This document shows positions 53,456 through 64,000 of a DNA stretch of 64,000 nucleotides, one piece after another. Made by a program: the position numbers and the translations under genes. Numbering within the stretch: the first letter of the stretch is position 1; every line of letters begins with the position of its first letter. Under the pieces are notes generated by a model. The model was not told the origin of the DNA. It was given only the letters and a program-made list of their open reading frames with translations, and searched no databases. The DNA is from Viola odorata (taxonomy: Eukaryota; Streptophyta; Magnoliopsida; Malpighiales; Violaceae): positions 43,541,661-43,605,660 of the forward strand of contig OY829541.1 of NCBI GenBank assembly GCA_963691705.1. The letters are read 5' to 3'.

Positions 53456-55061
53456 ATGGAGAACAACTTCCCATTTTCCCAAATCCTCACCCTACTGACC
53501 AAGAACCCTAACACACCTGCCCCAACCAAAATAACACCAAGGAGAGCCTATGCAACCACAACCGCTACCACCATTGTGCCCAGCCCACAATACAACAAGT
53601 GGGCCACAAGTCTTGTTGACCAAGGGAAGATGTTGAACCCTTCTCCCCTGTCTTCGCACACAAAGGCAAAGAACCCATGACCCTTACGCCAGAATCAAAA
53701 GATGAGTTTGAGGGTAGATATCCCAAAAGTATCTCCAATCTAGAAAATCTGGTCAAAGGTACGAAACTCACCCTTCAATCCCCTAATTTTGGTGGCTGGT
53801 TGAACTTTGATTCCCATGATGTCTAGGAGAGATAGTAAAAATGGATAAAAAATGGTGAGATTCTCCCCTTCGTTATTTTTTACTATGAACTGCTTTATAA
53901 CCGAGGTGTGTCTACTAGGCTTAAGAAAACAGTTAATGATTTTGGATGGGGACCAATATTCTTTGTGATGAATGTTGTGCATACTGAGTTGTGTTTGGAA
54001 TTTTACACCACTTTGTGGGTAGATTTTGCTGCGAGATTGCAAGGGCAGAGAGCGCCCTGATGTTTTTAAAGAAGGTGTCATAAACTTTAGATTGTGTGGT
54101 CATTGGAAACATTTAAGCTTGCATGAATTTGATGTCCTGTTAGGTTTTGCCCCTGATGGAAAAGAACTTCCTCCCTGGTACCCCTCGATTCACTATGACA
54201 TTCCCAAGGACTGGGATGCCACTAAAGCCTTCAAATTCCTCACAGGAAACCCAAGGGCCCAATTCACCAAAACTTCCAAAGCACATGAGCTTTGTGACCC
54301 AATCTTGAGGATCCTTCATAGGGCCCTCGCCATCAATCTCTACGCCAATACAAACATGTCTAGTGCCTTGTATAAAACTGAACTGTTTATTTTAGGGTGC
54401 ATGATTGCTGAACAAAAAATTAGTCTAGGTTATTGGCTAGCCAAGCAATTTGCTGCTTCAAAAAATGAAATAATTTTAGGTAGCTTGATTACCATGCTTG
54501 CATGTAAATTCAGACACCTCAATTATGCCACTATCAAACTCCTAGAAGTAAATGCACATAAAATACTTGATATCAAAGTCCTTGACGAAATGGGATTTTT
54601 CCATTTGGAGAAAGGAGTTATTTGTTACAATACAGGTCATACACCGAAGGCTGAGAGAATTTTTAGAGGGAACCACACATGGCCATATTAGTTTTCACCC
54701 CTGAAGTTCCAGGTAGGACCAGAAAGCAGTGCAATAAGAGTCGAGCCGACAGTTGAGCATCAAATTGACCAAGATGCTGCTCTTTACCAAGACCAACAAC
54801 AGCAGGCAGACACTTCCCCTGCACCAGAGCCCCTCAATGCACTATGTCAGAAATCCTGAATTCTATATACCAGAATAACTAGCTCCTCACAACCATGCAC
54901 AGACCATTCTGGAACTCCAACAAGACCAGAAAGCAACTTACACCATCATGACGAAATTCATAAACGGTCTCCATAGCATGGAGTCAGCTGTAGCAGGTCT
55001 CCACGCTAAGCTTGACTCATGGGAAGACTCCTCCTCTGACTCAGAGGCAAACCCCAAGTAA
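53456..55061 (+). pseudogene. Athila-type ORF, unit 2
   Basis: Copy of 45173-46778. The main frame 54026-54691 is unchanged in protein. The A-to-G near 54985 lies in the C-terminal stretch (Thr to Ala). Confidence 0.7.
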
Positions 55062-56091
55062 CCACCCACAGGTTGTCTTTTCCCTTTTTCTTTTTAAGAT
55101 TTTTTGTTTTGTTTTTGAGTCTTTGTGTTTTCACCCTTTACTCACATTGAGGACAATGTGTCCAATAAGTGTGGGGGAGGGGTAATTTGTGTGATTGAAT
55201 TGTCTTGCATGTTGTCTTTGCATGAGTTAGATTAGATTTTGGCAATTTATAAGCCATTTTTAATTTTTTCTGCATGATTTTCCGTTATTTTGTGTGTTTT
55301 TAAGAATCAAAACCCATTTGTCTTTGAACATCCTATCCTTTCACATAGGAAGCGAGAATGCTTTAATTTATGACTCCATACCATACTACCAAGGCAATTA
55401 ATTGGGTTAACATTTCAGATACTTGTAAGAGTACGACTCCTGGTACTCTTTAAACACCTTTTTTTTTTACATAGATCCATGATTCGAGTGCCTAGTGCTA
55501 GAATTTTTAAGAGAATCATGCATAACTATTTTGTTCTACCCTGTGCAACTTTATGCATAGAACTGTCATGCAAAAATGTAAAGATGAGTCATTAAATAAG
55601 AATAAATGCTTTAGTATCCTACCTCACCAAGCATGAATATCTAGAGAACTAAGAATTTTAAGTCAGCATATTAAAGAAAAGCATTTTGTCCTAGTGTTCC
55701 CACCTCATTAAGTAGGAACATCTAGGAAACTACTCAAGAAATGTCAAGAAATGCTGGTAAATTGCTAGGCTAAAAAACAGTGGTAAAATATGAGAGCAGT
55801 TCATGTGAGAAAGGGAAAGATGGGGAGTCAGAATAGTTTTGATGTGTTTCAATTACAAGATTTTGTCATAAAGAACCTGAGTTATGGCTATGTATGAATA
55901 TGATGTTTGGAGTATTGGTTAGGCCTTAGTAATACAATCTTGGAGTCATGGATTGAATTGTTTGAGCATTCTATGTGATTGGATGAATGATTGACCACAA
56001 GTATTTTCTGATTCTTACCATTTTATGTGTGTTTTATTTTATTTTCGAGTCAGTATGCTTGGGGGCAAGCATGAGATAAGTGTGGGGGGTT

Positions 56092-57539
56092 TGACTGAGC
56101 TTAATTATACTGGTTCTTGCAATTCCGAATGGTATGATATTGAGTTCTTTGGGAAACATTCGATTATTGCAGGAAGCAACTCTTGATAGGAGGAAAGTAA
56201 AAAGGAAGATTCGCGCATGATTCCAGGCGCCTTTTGGAGCAGCTAGTTCCCTTGATCAATATTCTGGACCAAGACGATGGAGTCTTTTTATTGGCCAAGA
56301 CACTCTTGCTTGACCAATCCCTCACCTGCGGAACAAAATTCACGGAGCAGATAGCGAATCAAGACGCTGGCAGAAGATATCCCTGCCCCGATGATTTAGA
56401 GCATCAATCTCGGACTGATATAGATACGTTCCGCTGATCTGATCTGATCTTATTTATTTTGTGATGAGGAGAGCATTTAAAATACAATTTAATCTTGATT
56501 AGGATTTCCCTTAATTTCCGCAATTAGCTACTTTCCTAGAAGAATAAATACCCTCTTTAGGGTTTAGAGCAAGGCATCGAGGATTATCATGGTGGCTGCT
56601 CCTAGTTTGAAACTCTTCTTCGGGTTTTATCTTTCACATACTCTTGCTCCTTCGACAACGAAGGATTTTTATCGCCTTAATATATCATTATTTGCTTGCG
56701 ATTATGAATATGCGTAGCTAATCTCTTTCTTCTTAGTAGAGACATTTGCAGCATGAGCATGCATATACATGAGGCCTAATTGTTCTTATCAATCTCCATA
56801 TCTGCATTTAATTGATTTCGCACTTATTTATAATGCGTTTCTGTTTAGTATTAGATTTGATCACTCTAGGATTGAACAGATCTCATAGCCATAATTCTTC
56901 TTGGTGTCTCGGTCGTAAGCCCAAGAAGATCGAAGTAGATACCTACGCGCTACTAGGTGTATCCAGGAAATGGTAGGAGAATAGGTTAATCAGATTCAGT
57001 CCCGATTCACACCCGAGGATACTAGTCTGGAGTTGTCTTCCCCTATTCGATCATCTGCCAACTCGGTAAACCCTTTAACCAGTAAGGTGTTGATTGGTAA
57101 GGCATCACCTCTAAGTGTACCTGAGGTGGTGTTGATATAGGAGGGAAGCAGTGGTCATAAGCGTACCTTGATCCTATAGGAACTCTGTGGATTGTAGATG
57201 AATATCCTTGTGTTGATGATCGCATCTCATGTCTCATAGCTCGCCAGCCTCTACTAAGAAGCTACTCTCATATCTGATCTCTATCTCTGAATCCGCCTTC
57301 TTGACAAAGATCACCATTCTTGGCCAAGAAAGTTTTACTGCTTTAATTACTTTTCTAGTTTTAGTCGTGACACAAACCCCCACTTTTCACCTAAGTGTTA
57401 TCGTTGGCATTTACAAGCACACACAAGAATTGCACCTTAACTCTCTGTGGTTCGATCCTCTTACTGCTATATACAAACTATTTGTTCTTAGTAGCAAGTT
57501 GTAACTCTTAATTATTTTTGACGGGTTCGACGCCGGTCA
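56092..57539 (+). mobile_element. Full 3' LTR, unit 2
   Basis: Copy of 47809-49256, with one base change seen near 57448 (CTATGG to CTGTGG). Confidence 0.88.
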
Positions 57540-58584
57540 TTGTTGTTGCTTGTTTAAAGTCAGAAAACATTAATTTTGATTAATGCTTACAATTGCAAAA
57601 TATAATTCTAAGATTTGAAGCAATCCAAGTTCTTTTTGAATTTCGATTTTGTATCATATGGTTTATACTTGTCTTAATGAATCAAAACATTCTACATTAC
57701 TTTCACTCCATCTTTACACTAGTTAAAACCAAATTTGCTCTATTTAAGACCCTCCATGCTTATTATCCATGCATCTTTACACTCCTTTGCATGCATATTG
57801 GCTTGATCGTCAAATTTCTTATCTTACGATTCTCTCTCACTCTAATGCTAATTAGTAATTACAATGCAATATGTGCATATGTTGGATTTTCTGGTTTAGT
57901 ATTTAGTTTTCTTCCTCCTTTAGGTAATGAATGTCAATTTGATGTTATGTAGTTTGCTATGAGTGGGCAAATGGGAATTTTGAGTATTTCCAAAAAAAAT
58001 ATTTCAGGTACGGGTATTCCAAACTGACTAAAAACTTTCCCGACCCCGAATTCCAAAGCTCTTTCCCGATCCCGAATTTCCAAAATTATAATTTTCGGAA
58101 TTCTCTGATACCCGAAATTTCTAAAATTCAACTACCTGTAGTAATTTACAATTTTGCACCAATCAATCAACTACCTACCGCAATTTGAAATTTTGCACCA
58201 ATCACTCAACAATAACAATCCGAAGTACACAATCCAAATTAAACATACAAAACAAGTAATCCAAATTAAACATACAAAACAAGTAATCCAAAGTACATAC
58301 ACCTGCTCCTATTAAACCCTTGAGAAAAAGGTAGAACTATCAACATATTCTTGCATCCAAGATCAGAACCTTAGTATATGTTTTGACAATCTACTTGTAA
58401 TCAGAGTGATTTAGCTAATAAAATTTGGTCCCTCTGATTGCTATGTTCTAAACAGACTAATCAAAATCAAAATCGAATAGCAATTAACATAACAAATTGT
58501 GAATAATCTTCGAACCTTGCATTTGATTTTGATATTCCCTATTTTCTCTGCAAACCTTTCTCTCACTGTTTCCTTCTCCTATAC
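57540..58584 (+). other. Array spacer, unit 2
   Basis: Copy of 49257-50301, again 1045 bp, with one change seen near 57812 (GTCGAATTT to GTCAAATTT). Confidence 0.75.
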
Positions 58585-58897
58585 ATGATCGCATCTCATG
58601 TCTCATAGCTTGCCATCCTCTACTAAGAAACTACTCTCATATCTGATCTTTATCTCTGAATCCGCCTTCTTGACCAAGATCACCATTCTTGGCCAAGATA
58701 GTTTTACTGCTTTAATTTCTTTTCCACTTTTAGTCATGACACAAACCCCCACTTTTCACCTAAGTGTTATCGCTGCCATTTACAAGCACACACAAGAACT
58801 AATTGTGGTTCAATCCTCTTACTGCTATATACAAACTATTTGTTCTTAGTAGCAAGTTGTAACTCCAAATTATTTTTTACGGGTTCGATGCCGGTCA
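58585..58897 (+). mobile_element. Truncated 5' LTR, unit 3
   Basis: Same 313 bp as in unit 2, with one C-to-T near 58609. Primer site copy follows at 58903-58920. Confidence 0.88.
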
Positions 58898-58957
58898 AAT
58901 TTTGACGTCGTTGTCGGGGAGTTAACGGATACTAATTATTTATGTGTTTCTTATTTT

Positions 58958-60721
58958 ATGACTAGGTCGTCTCGCAGAGAATTGATTTCATTCAATCCAG
59001 AGTTGACCAGATCAGAAAGAGAAAATAGAAGAAGAAGAAAACTAGTTCAGCCTAGTCCACCAAGACAAGGACCCCTTGATCAAGAGCACCCTCTTGAGCA
59101 AAATAGAAACCAGGAAGAACAGAAGCCAAATCTTGTAATCAACATAGCGCAACCTATAGAACAGACTCTCAGACAGCTGAACCAAGGAACAGAACAGGAG
59201 ACCTACTCTTATCTCAACCTACCACCGGTGGTTCATGATTGGACAATCAAAACCAACGTCATCCATAACCTGAAAAAGTTCCATGGACACTCCAATGAGA
59301 ACCCATATGTTCATCTGAAGACTTTCCATTTGGAGTGTGATGCACTTAAACACCGAGAAGTCTCCATTGAAAGGGCAAAATTGAAAGCCTTCCAATGGTC
59401 ACTAGAAGATTCAGCGATGAATTAGTTCTACAGCCTACCTCACAATACCATCAGAACCTGGGCCTAAATGTCAGTAGCCTTCTTGAACAAGTACTGGAAT
59501 GCTACCAAAGCCGGAGTGCCAGAAAGAATTTTGTTTCCATTCAACAAAAAGAACCGAGAACTTCGGAGAATGCCACCAGAGATTCAAGGATTTGCAGGGC
59601 ATTTGTCCCATGCATGGAGTGGCCGATCAAGCCCTCATTCAATACTTCTATGATGGAATGTGCCAAAACAATAAAGAAAGAATAGAGGTTGCCGCTGGAG
59701 GAGCATTGCTAGATGTCACGCCTACCCGAGCTAGACAATTACTTCAGACAATGGCTGAGAATAGCCATAACTATGGCCCTTCAGAGCGCTCTAACCTTAC
59801 TACTTTAGTTAATTCAATTGCTTTGGAACAACAAATTTCTAGTAACGCTAATTTTGTTAAAAATCTCTCTGCAGGTGTTCCTAGCCAAGACAGTGACCAA
59901 GGCATTACTGCAAGCGTTTGCGGACTATACTGCCAAACAGGTCATCACACTGACCAATGTTTCCCGCTTCAAACAACCTCAGCAAAATTTCTCACGACTC
60001 ATGTGAATGCCACCTACGGTTTCAACCAAAACCAACAAAACAAGTACCCTCTAAACAACAATCCTTATTCCAACACCTATAACCCCGGATGGAAGAACCA
60101 TCCAAATTTCAGTTGGACTCAAAATCAACCCCAAACCAGTACTACATTCCCTCCCTTCTAATCCCAACAACATCAACAACCATTCAACCTCAAAAACTTT
60201 ACTCCTAGACCACCTTTGACCAAAATAACCAACTACCTGCACCCCTACAGCCGTTGCAAATCGCTGGCCCTACATGCGATGATGAGATAGACAAAACTTT
60301 TGCTCAACACAGTGTTGTGCTTGCTGAAATTCAAAAACAGTTAAGGCTGCTGCTGGAGGATAAACAGAAGCAAGGAAAATTTCCATCCAACACAGTAGAC
60401 AACCCCAAGCATAATGTGAGTGCGATCAGTTTGAGAAGTGGTATATAATTGCCTGAAAGAGAAGAAACAGTGGCTCTTGAAGAAGAGAAAAAGAAGAAGC
60501 CGAGGCAAAAGAACTGGGAAGAGGTGATGGAATTCGAAAGGCAATACAAGCACAAACCCCTAGAACAGATTGAGGAAGAAGAAGCTGAAGAAATGGAAGA
60601 GGCAGAAAGAATCCTCACAATAGAGTATGAACCTCTCTTGGCCGAAGAGGATACCGGGAATGAGCGATTGGCCAAGAAAGACAATAAGGAAATAAAAAAG
60701 GAAAAAGAAGTTTCCAAATAG
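58958..60721 (+). pseudogene. Gag-like polyprotein, unit 3
   Basis: Copy of 50675-52438 with the same stops. One coding difference: at about 59611 C-to-T changes Thr to Met in the GICPTHGVAD block. A silent G-to-A lies near 60333. Confidence 0.72.
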
Positions 60722-60815
60722 AAGGATGACGATGAACCCCCGCCATTTCCACCTGCTTCCTTGAGGAAGAAGAAGGAAAAAGAAGAAAAGGAATTTTTGG
60801 AATTAAAAAAAAAAA

Positions 60816-61659
60816 GTGGCAATTAATATTCTTATGGTTGAATTGATTGCTAAAATCCCTAGTTATGCTAAATTCCTTAAAAGTTTATGTTTTGATAAAA
60901 AGAAACTTGCAGGTCTTGAACAGGAAAACTTAGCGAAGAATGTCTCCTCTATAATCCAGTCCAGACTTCCAGAAAAATACACTGGCCAAGACACGTTTCA
61001 CATCCCTTGTAAGATAGGAGACAAGAAGATTGAAAAAGCCTTTTGTGACTTGGGAGTTGGGATCAACATACTTTCATTCACTGAATATGAAAGACTTAGC
61101 ATAGAAACTATGAAGGATACCAAAGTGGTAATCCAGCTCGCAGACAGATCCATCATTTATTGAAAGGGAGTTGTTGAGGACGTTCTAGTCCAAGTCAATG
61201 ATTTTATCTATCCTGTTGATTTTTATGTGGTTGATATGAATTAGGATTTTTCCAGTCCTCCTAGGCAGACCTTTCTTAAGGACTACAAGGGTATTGATTG
61301 ATATTTTTCATGGATGCTTAACTCTTGAATATTGTGGACAAATCATTAAGTTTAATATGTATGATGCAGTGAAGAAATCCAGCGAGATAAAAAGCTTAAA
61401 TCTCATTAGTATTCATGAAACATCTAGTGATAGAATTTGCGAACTAAGTGAGAATAACCCAACGGATTTTGATCTTATCAGGAGGATAAAAGAAAAGAAA
61501 CAGGAGCTGAGGAAGGCACCCGTCGACGCAGAAGAAGCTGTGAAGAAACTTAATATTTTGAATCCTTTAACTGAAAATGAATCGAACTCTGATCAAATCT
61601 TATGTTTCCTGCGCAGGATACCAAAACATACCAAGAAGGATATTGACCAAGAAGAGTAA
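60816..61659 (+). pseudogene. Protease-like region, unit 3
   Basis: Copy of 52533-53376 with no difference seen. Confidence 0.7.
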
Positions 61660-61738
61660 ATCCCTATCGTAAAATGCCGATGGCCAAGAACAACCCTCTT
61701 CGACACAAGTCCCTCAGAAAGTATAAAGATACGAAAAA

Positions 61739-63344
61739 ATGGAGAACAACTTCCCATTTTCCCAAATCCTCACCCTACTGACCAAGAACCCTAACACACC
61801 TGCCCCAACCAAAATAACACCAAGGAGAGCCTATGCAACCACAACCGCTACCACCATTGTGCCCAGCCCACAATACAACAAGTGGGCCACAAGTCTTGTT
61901 GACCATGGGAAGATGTTGAACCCTTCTCCCCTGTCTTCGCACACAAAGGCAAAGAACCCATGACCCTTACGCCAGAATCAAAAGATGAGTTTGAGGGTAG
62001 ATATCCCAAAAGTATCTCCAATCTAGAAAATCTGGTCAAAGGTACGAAACTCACCCTTCAATCCCCTAATTTTGGTGGCTGGTTGAACTTTGATTCCCAT
62101 GATGTCTAGGAGAGATAGTAAAAATGGATAAAAAATGGTGAGATTCTCCCCTTCGTTATTTTTTACTATGAACTGCTTTATAACCGAGGTGTGTCTACTA
62201 GGCTTAAGAAAACAGTTAATGATTTTGGATGGGGACCAATATTCTTTGTGATGAATGTTGTGCATACTGAGTTGTGTTTGGAATTTTACACCACTTTGTG
62301 GGTAGATTTTGCTGCGAGATTGCAAGGGCAGAGAGCGCCCTGATGTTTTTAAAGAAGGTGTCATAAACTTTAGATTGTGTGGTCATTGGAAACATTTAAG
62401 CTTGCATGAATTTGATGTCCTGTTAGGTTTTGCCCCTGATGGAAAAGAACTTCCTCCCTGGTACCCCTCGATTCACTATGACATTCCCAAGGACTGGGAT
62501 GCCACTAAAGCCTTCAAATTCCTCACAGGAAACCCAAGGGCCCAATTCACCAAAACTTCCAAAGCACATGAGCTTTGTGACCCAATCTTGAGGATCCTTC
62601 ATAGGGCCCTCGCCATCAATCTCTACGCCAATACAAATATGTCTAGTGCCTTGTATAAAACTGAACTGTTTATTTTAGGGTGCATGATTGCTGAACAAAA
62701 AATTAGTCTAGGTTATTGGCTAGCCAAGCAATTTGCTGCTTCAAAAAATGAAATAATTTTAGGTAGCTTGATTACCATGCTTGCATGTAAATTCAGACAC
62801 CTCAATTATGCCACTATCAAACTCCTAGAAGTAAATGCACATAAAATACTTGATATCAAAGTCCTTGACGAAATGGGATTTTTCCATTTGGAGAAAGGAG
62901 TTATTTGTTACAATACAGGTCATACACCGAAGGCTGAGAGAATTTTTAGAGGGAACCACACATGGCCATATTAGTTTTCACCCCTGAAGTTCCAGGTAGG
63001 ACCAGAAAGCAGTGCAATAAGAGTCGAGCCGACAGTTGAGCATCAAATTGACCAAGATGCTGCTCTTTACCAAGACCAACAACAGCAGGCAGACACTTCC
63101 CCTGCACCAGAGCCCCTCAATGCACTATGTCAGAAATCCTGAATTCTATATACCAGAATAACTAGCTCCTCACAACCATGCACAGACCATTCTGGAACTC
63201 CAACAAGACCAGAAAGCAACTTACACCATCATGACGAAATTCATAAACGGTCTCCATAGCATGGAGTCAGCTGTAGCAGGTCTCCACGCTAAGCTTGACT
63301 CATGGGAAGACTCCTCCTCTGACTCAGAGGCAAACCCCAAGTAA
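61739..63344 (+). pseudogene. Athila-type ORF, unit 3
   Basis: Copy of 53456-55061. The N-terminal piece has Gln to His at about 61906 (CAAGGG to CATGGG). The main frame 62309-62974 is unchanged in protein, with one silent C-to-T near 62638. Confidence 0.7.
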
Positions 63345-64000
63345 CCACCCACAGGTTGTCTTTTCCCTTTTTCTTTTTAAGATTTTTTGTTTTGTTTTTG
63401 AGTCTTTGTGTTTTCACCCTTTACTCACATTGAGGACAATGTGTCCAATAAGTGTGGGGGAGGGGTAATTTGTGTGATTGAATTGTCTTGCATGTTGTCT
63501 TTGCATGAGTTAGATTAGATTTTGGCAATTTATAAGCCATTTTTAATTTTTTCTGCATGATTTTCCGTTATTTTGTGTGTTTTTAAGAATCAAAACCCAT
63601 TTGTCTTTGAACATCCTATCCTTTCACATAGGAAGCGAGAATGCTTTAATTTATGACTCCATACCATACTACCAAGGCAATTAATTGGGTTAACATTTCA
63701 GATACTTGTAAGAGTACGACTCCTGGTACTCTTTAAACACCTTTTTTTTTTACATAGATCCATGATTCGAGTGCCTAGTGCTAGAATTTTTAAGAGAATC
63801 ATGCATAACTATTTTGTTCTACCCTGTGCAACTTTATGCATAGAACTGTCATGCAAAAATGTAAAGATGAGTCATTAAATAAGAATAAATGCTTTAGTAT
63901 CCTACCTCACCAAGCATGAATATCTAGAGAACTAAGAATTTTAAGTCAGCATATTAAAGAAAAGCATTTTGTCCTAGTGTTCCCACCTCATTAAGTAGGA
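63345..64000 (+). other. 3' non-coding region of unit 3, cut by window end
   Basis: Copy of 46779-47434, including the palindrome and purine tract near 63427-63465. The LTR of this unit lies outside the window. Confidence 0.85.

Larger units (their letters stand above)
50302..58584 (+). repeat. 8283-bp tandem array, unit 2
   Basis: Starts at ATGATCGCATCTCATG, directly after spacer sequence CTCCTATAC. It is nearly identical to unit 1; I noticed one internal change (AGTCAACTG to AGTCAGCTG near 54985). Confidence 0.95.
58585..64000 (+). repeat. 8283-bp tandem array, unit 3 (runs off window)
   Basis: First 5416 bp of a third unit. Differences from unit 2 that I saw: near 58609, 59611, 60333, 61709, 61906 and 62638, all single bases. 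Confidence 0.95.

Noticed and set aside
42019..64000. CRISPR array or rDNA-like repeat
   Set aside because: Units are 8.3 kb and contain retrotransposon coding remnants and LTRs, with no rRNA sequence. The sequence is from a plant.

Overview
The window is repeat-dominated nuclear DNA from a flowering plant, most likely a eudicot. The evidence is a spliced plant-type BLOS2 gene, a plant U6 snRNA promoter remnant, Athila-like and other Ty3/Gypsy LTR retrotransposons, an endogenous caulimovirid, and AT-rich DNA-transposon debris. Apart from BLOS2 I see no intact host gene; almost every other reading frame is a decayed piece of a mobile element. All positions and family calls come from reading the sequence by eye.

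Layout. 1-4896: Athila-like element on the minus strand with an internal triplication of its ORF. 5632-6105: BLOS2 in two exons, plus strand. 7593-8273: LTR of a minus-strand element that cuts the RNase H end of an endogenous caulimovirid. 8274-15505: that caulimovirid (minus strand, order coat zinc finger, movement protein, protease, reverse transcriptase, RNase H), split by a Ty3/Gypsy element at 9680-13468 with target duplication GATGT. 15510-18593: MITE, Athila LTR fragment, CACTA-like debris and a U6 snRNA pseudogene. 18594-20807, then 20808-26830: the second arm of a tandem duplication of 12078-20807 in which the 3.1 kb at 15510-18593 is absent. 25248-28783 and 28784-32371: two related Ty3/Gypsy elements arranged head to head. 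32372-36600: another minus-strand Ty3/Gypsy element with recognisable gag and protease. 36620-38500: DNA transposon with inverted repeats of about 0.5 kb and a possibly captured coding fragment. 39006-40435: hAT-like candidate rich in GGGTCGACCCG-type words.

40881-64000 is the most striking part: an Athila-like element (gag and protease-like frames plus the Athila ORF, no polymerase) followed by a head-to-tail array with a period of exactly 8283 bp (units start at 42019, 50302 and 58585; the third runs off the window). Only the first unit follows a complete 5' LTR; the later ones start inside the LTR and are preceded by a 1045-bp spacer. Units differ at only a handful of positions, while the two flanking LTRs of the first element differ by roughly 8% over the stretch I compared. 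An old insertion therefore appears to have been amplified recently as a DNA segment.

A theme runs through the window. Every LTR retrotransposon here lacks reverse transcriptase and integrase, and the only RT signature (YVDD at 8948-8959) belongs to the viral insert. These elements are non-autonomous and would have needed enzymes from elsewhere.
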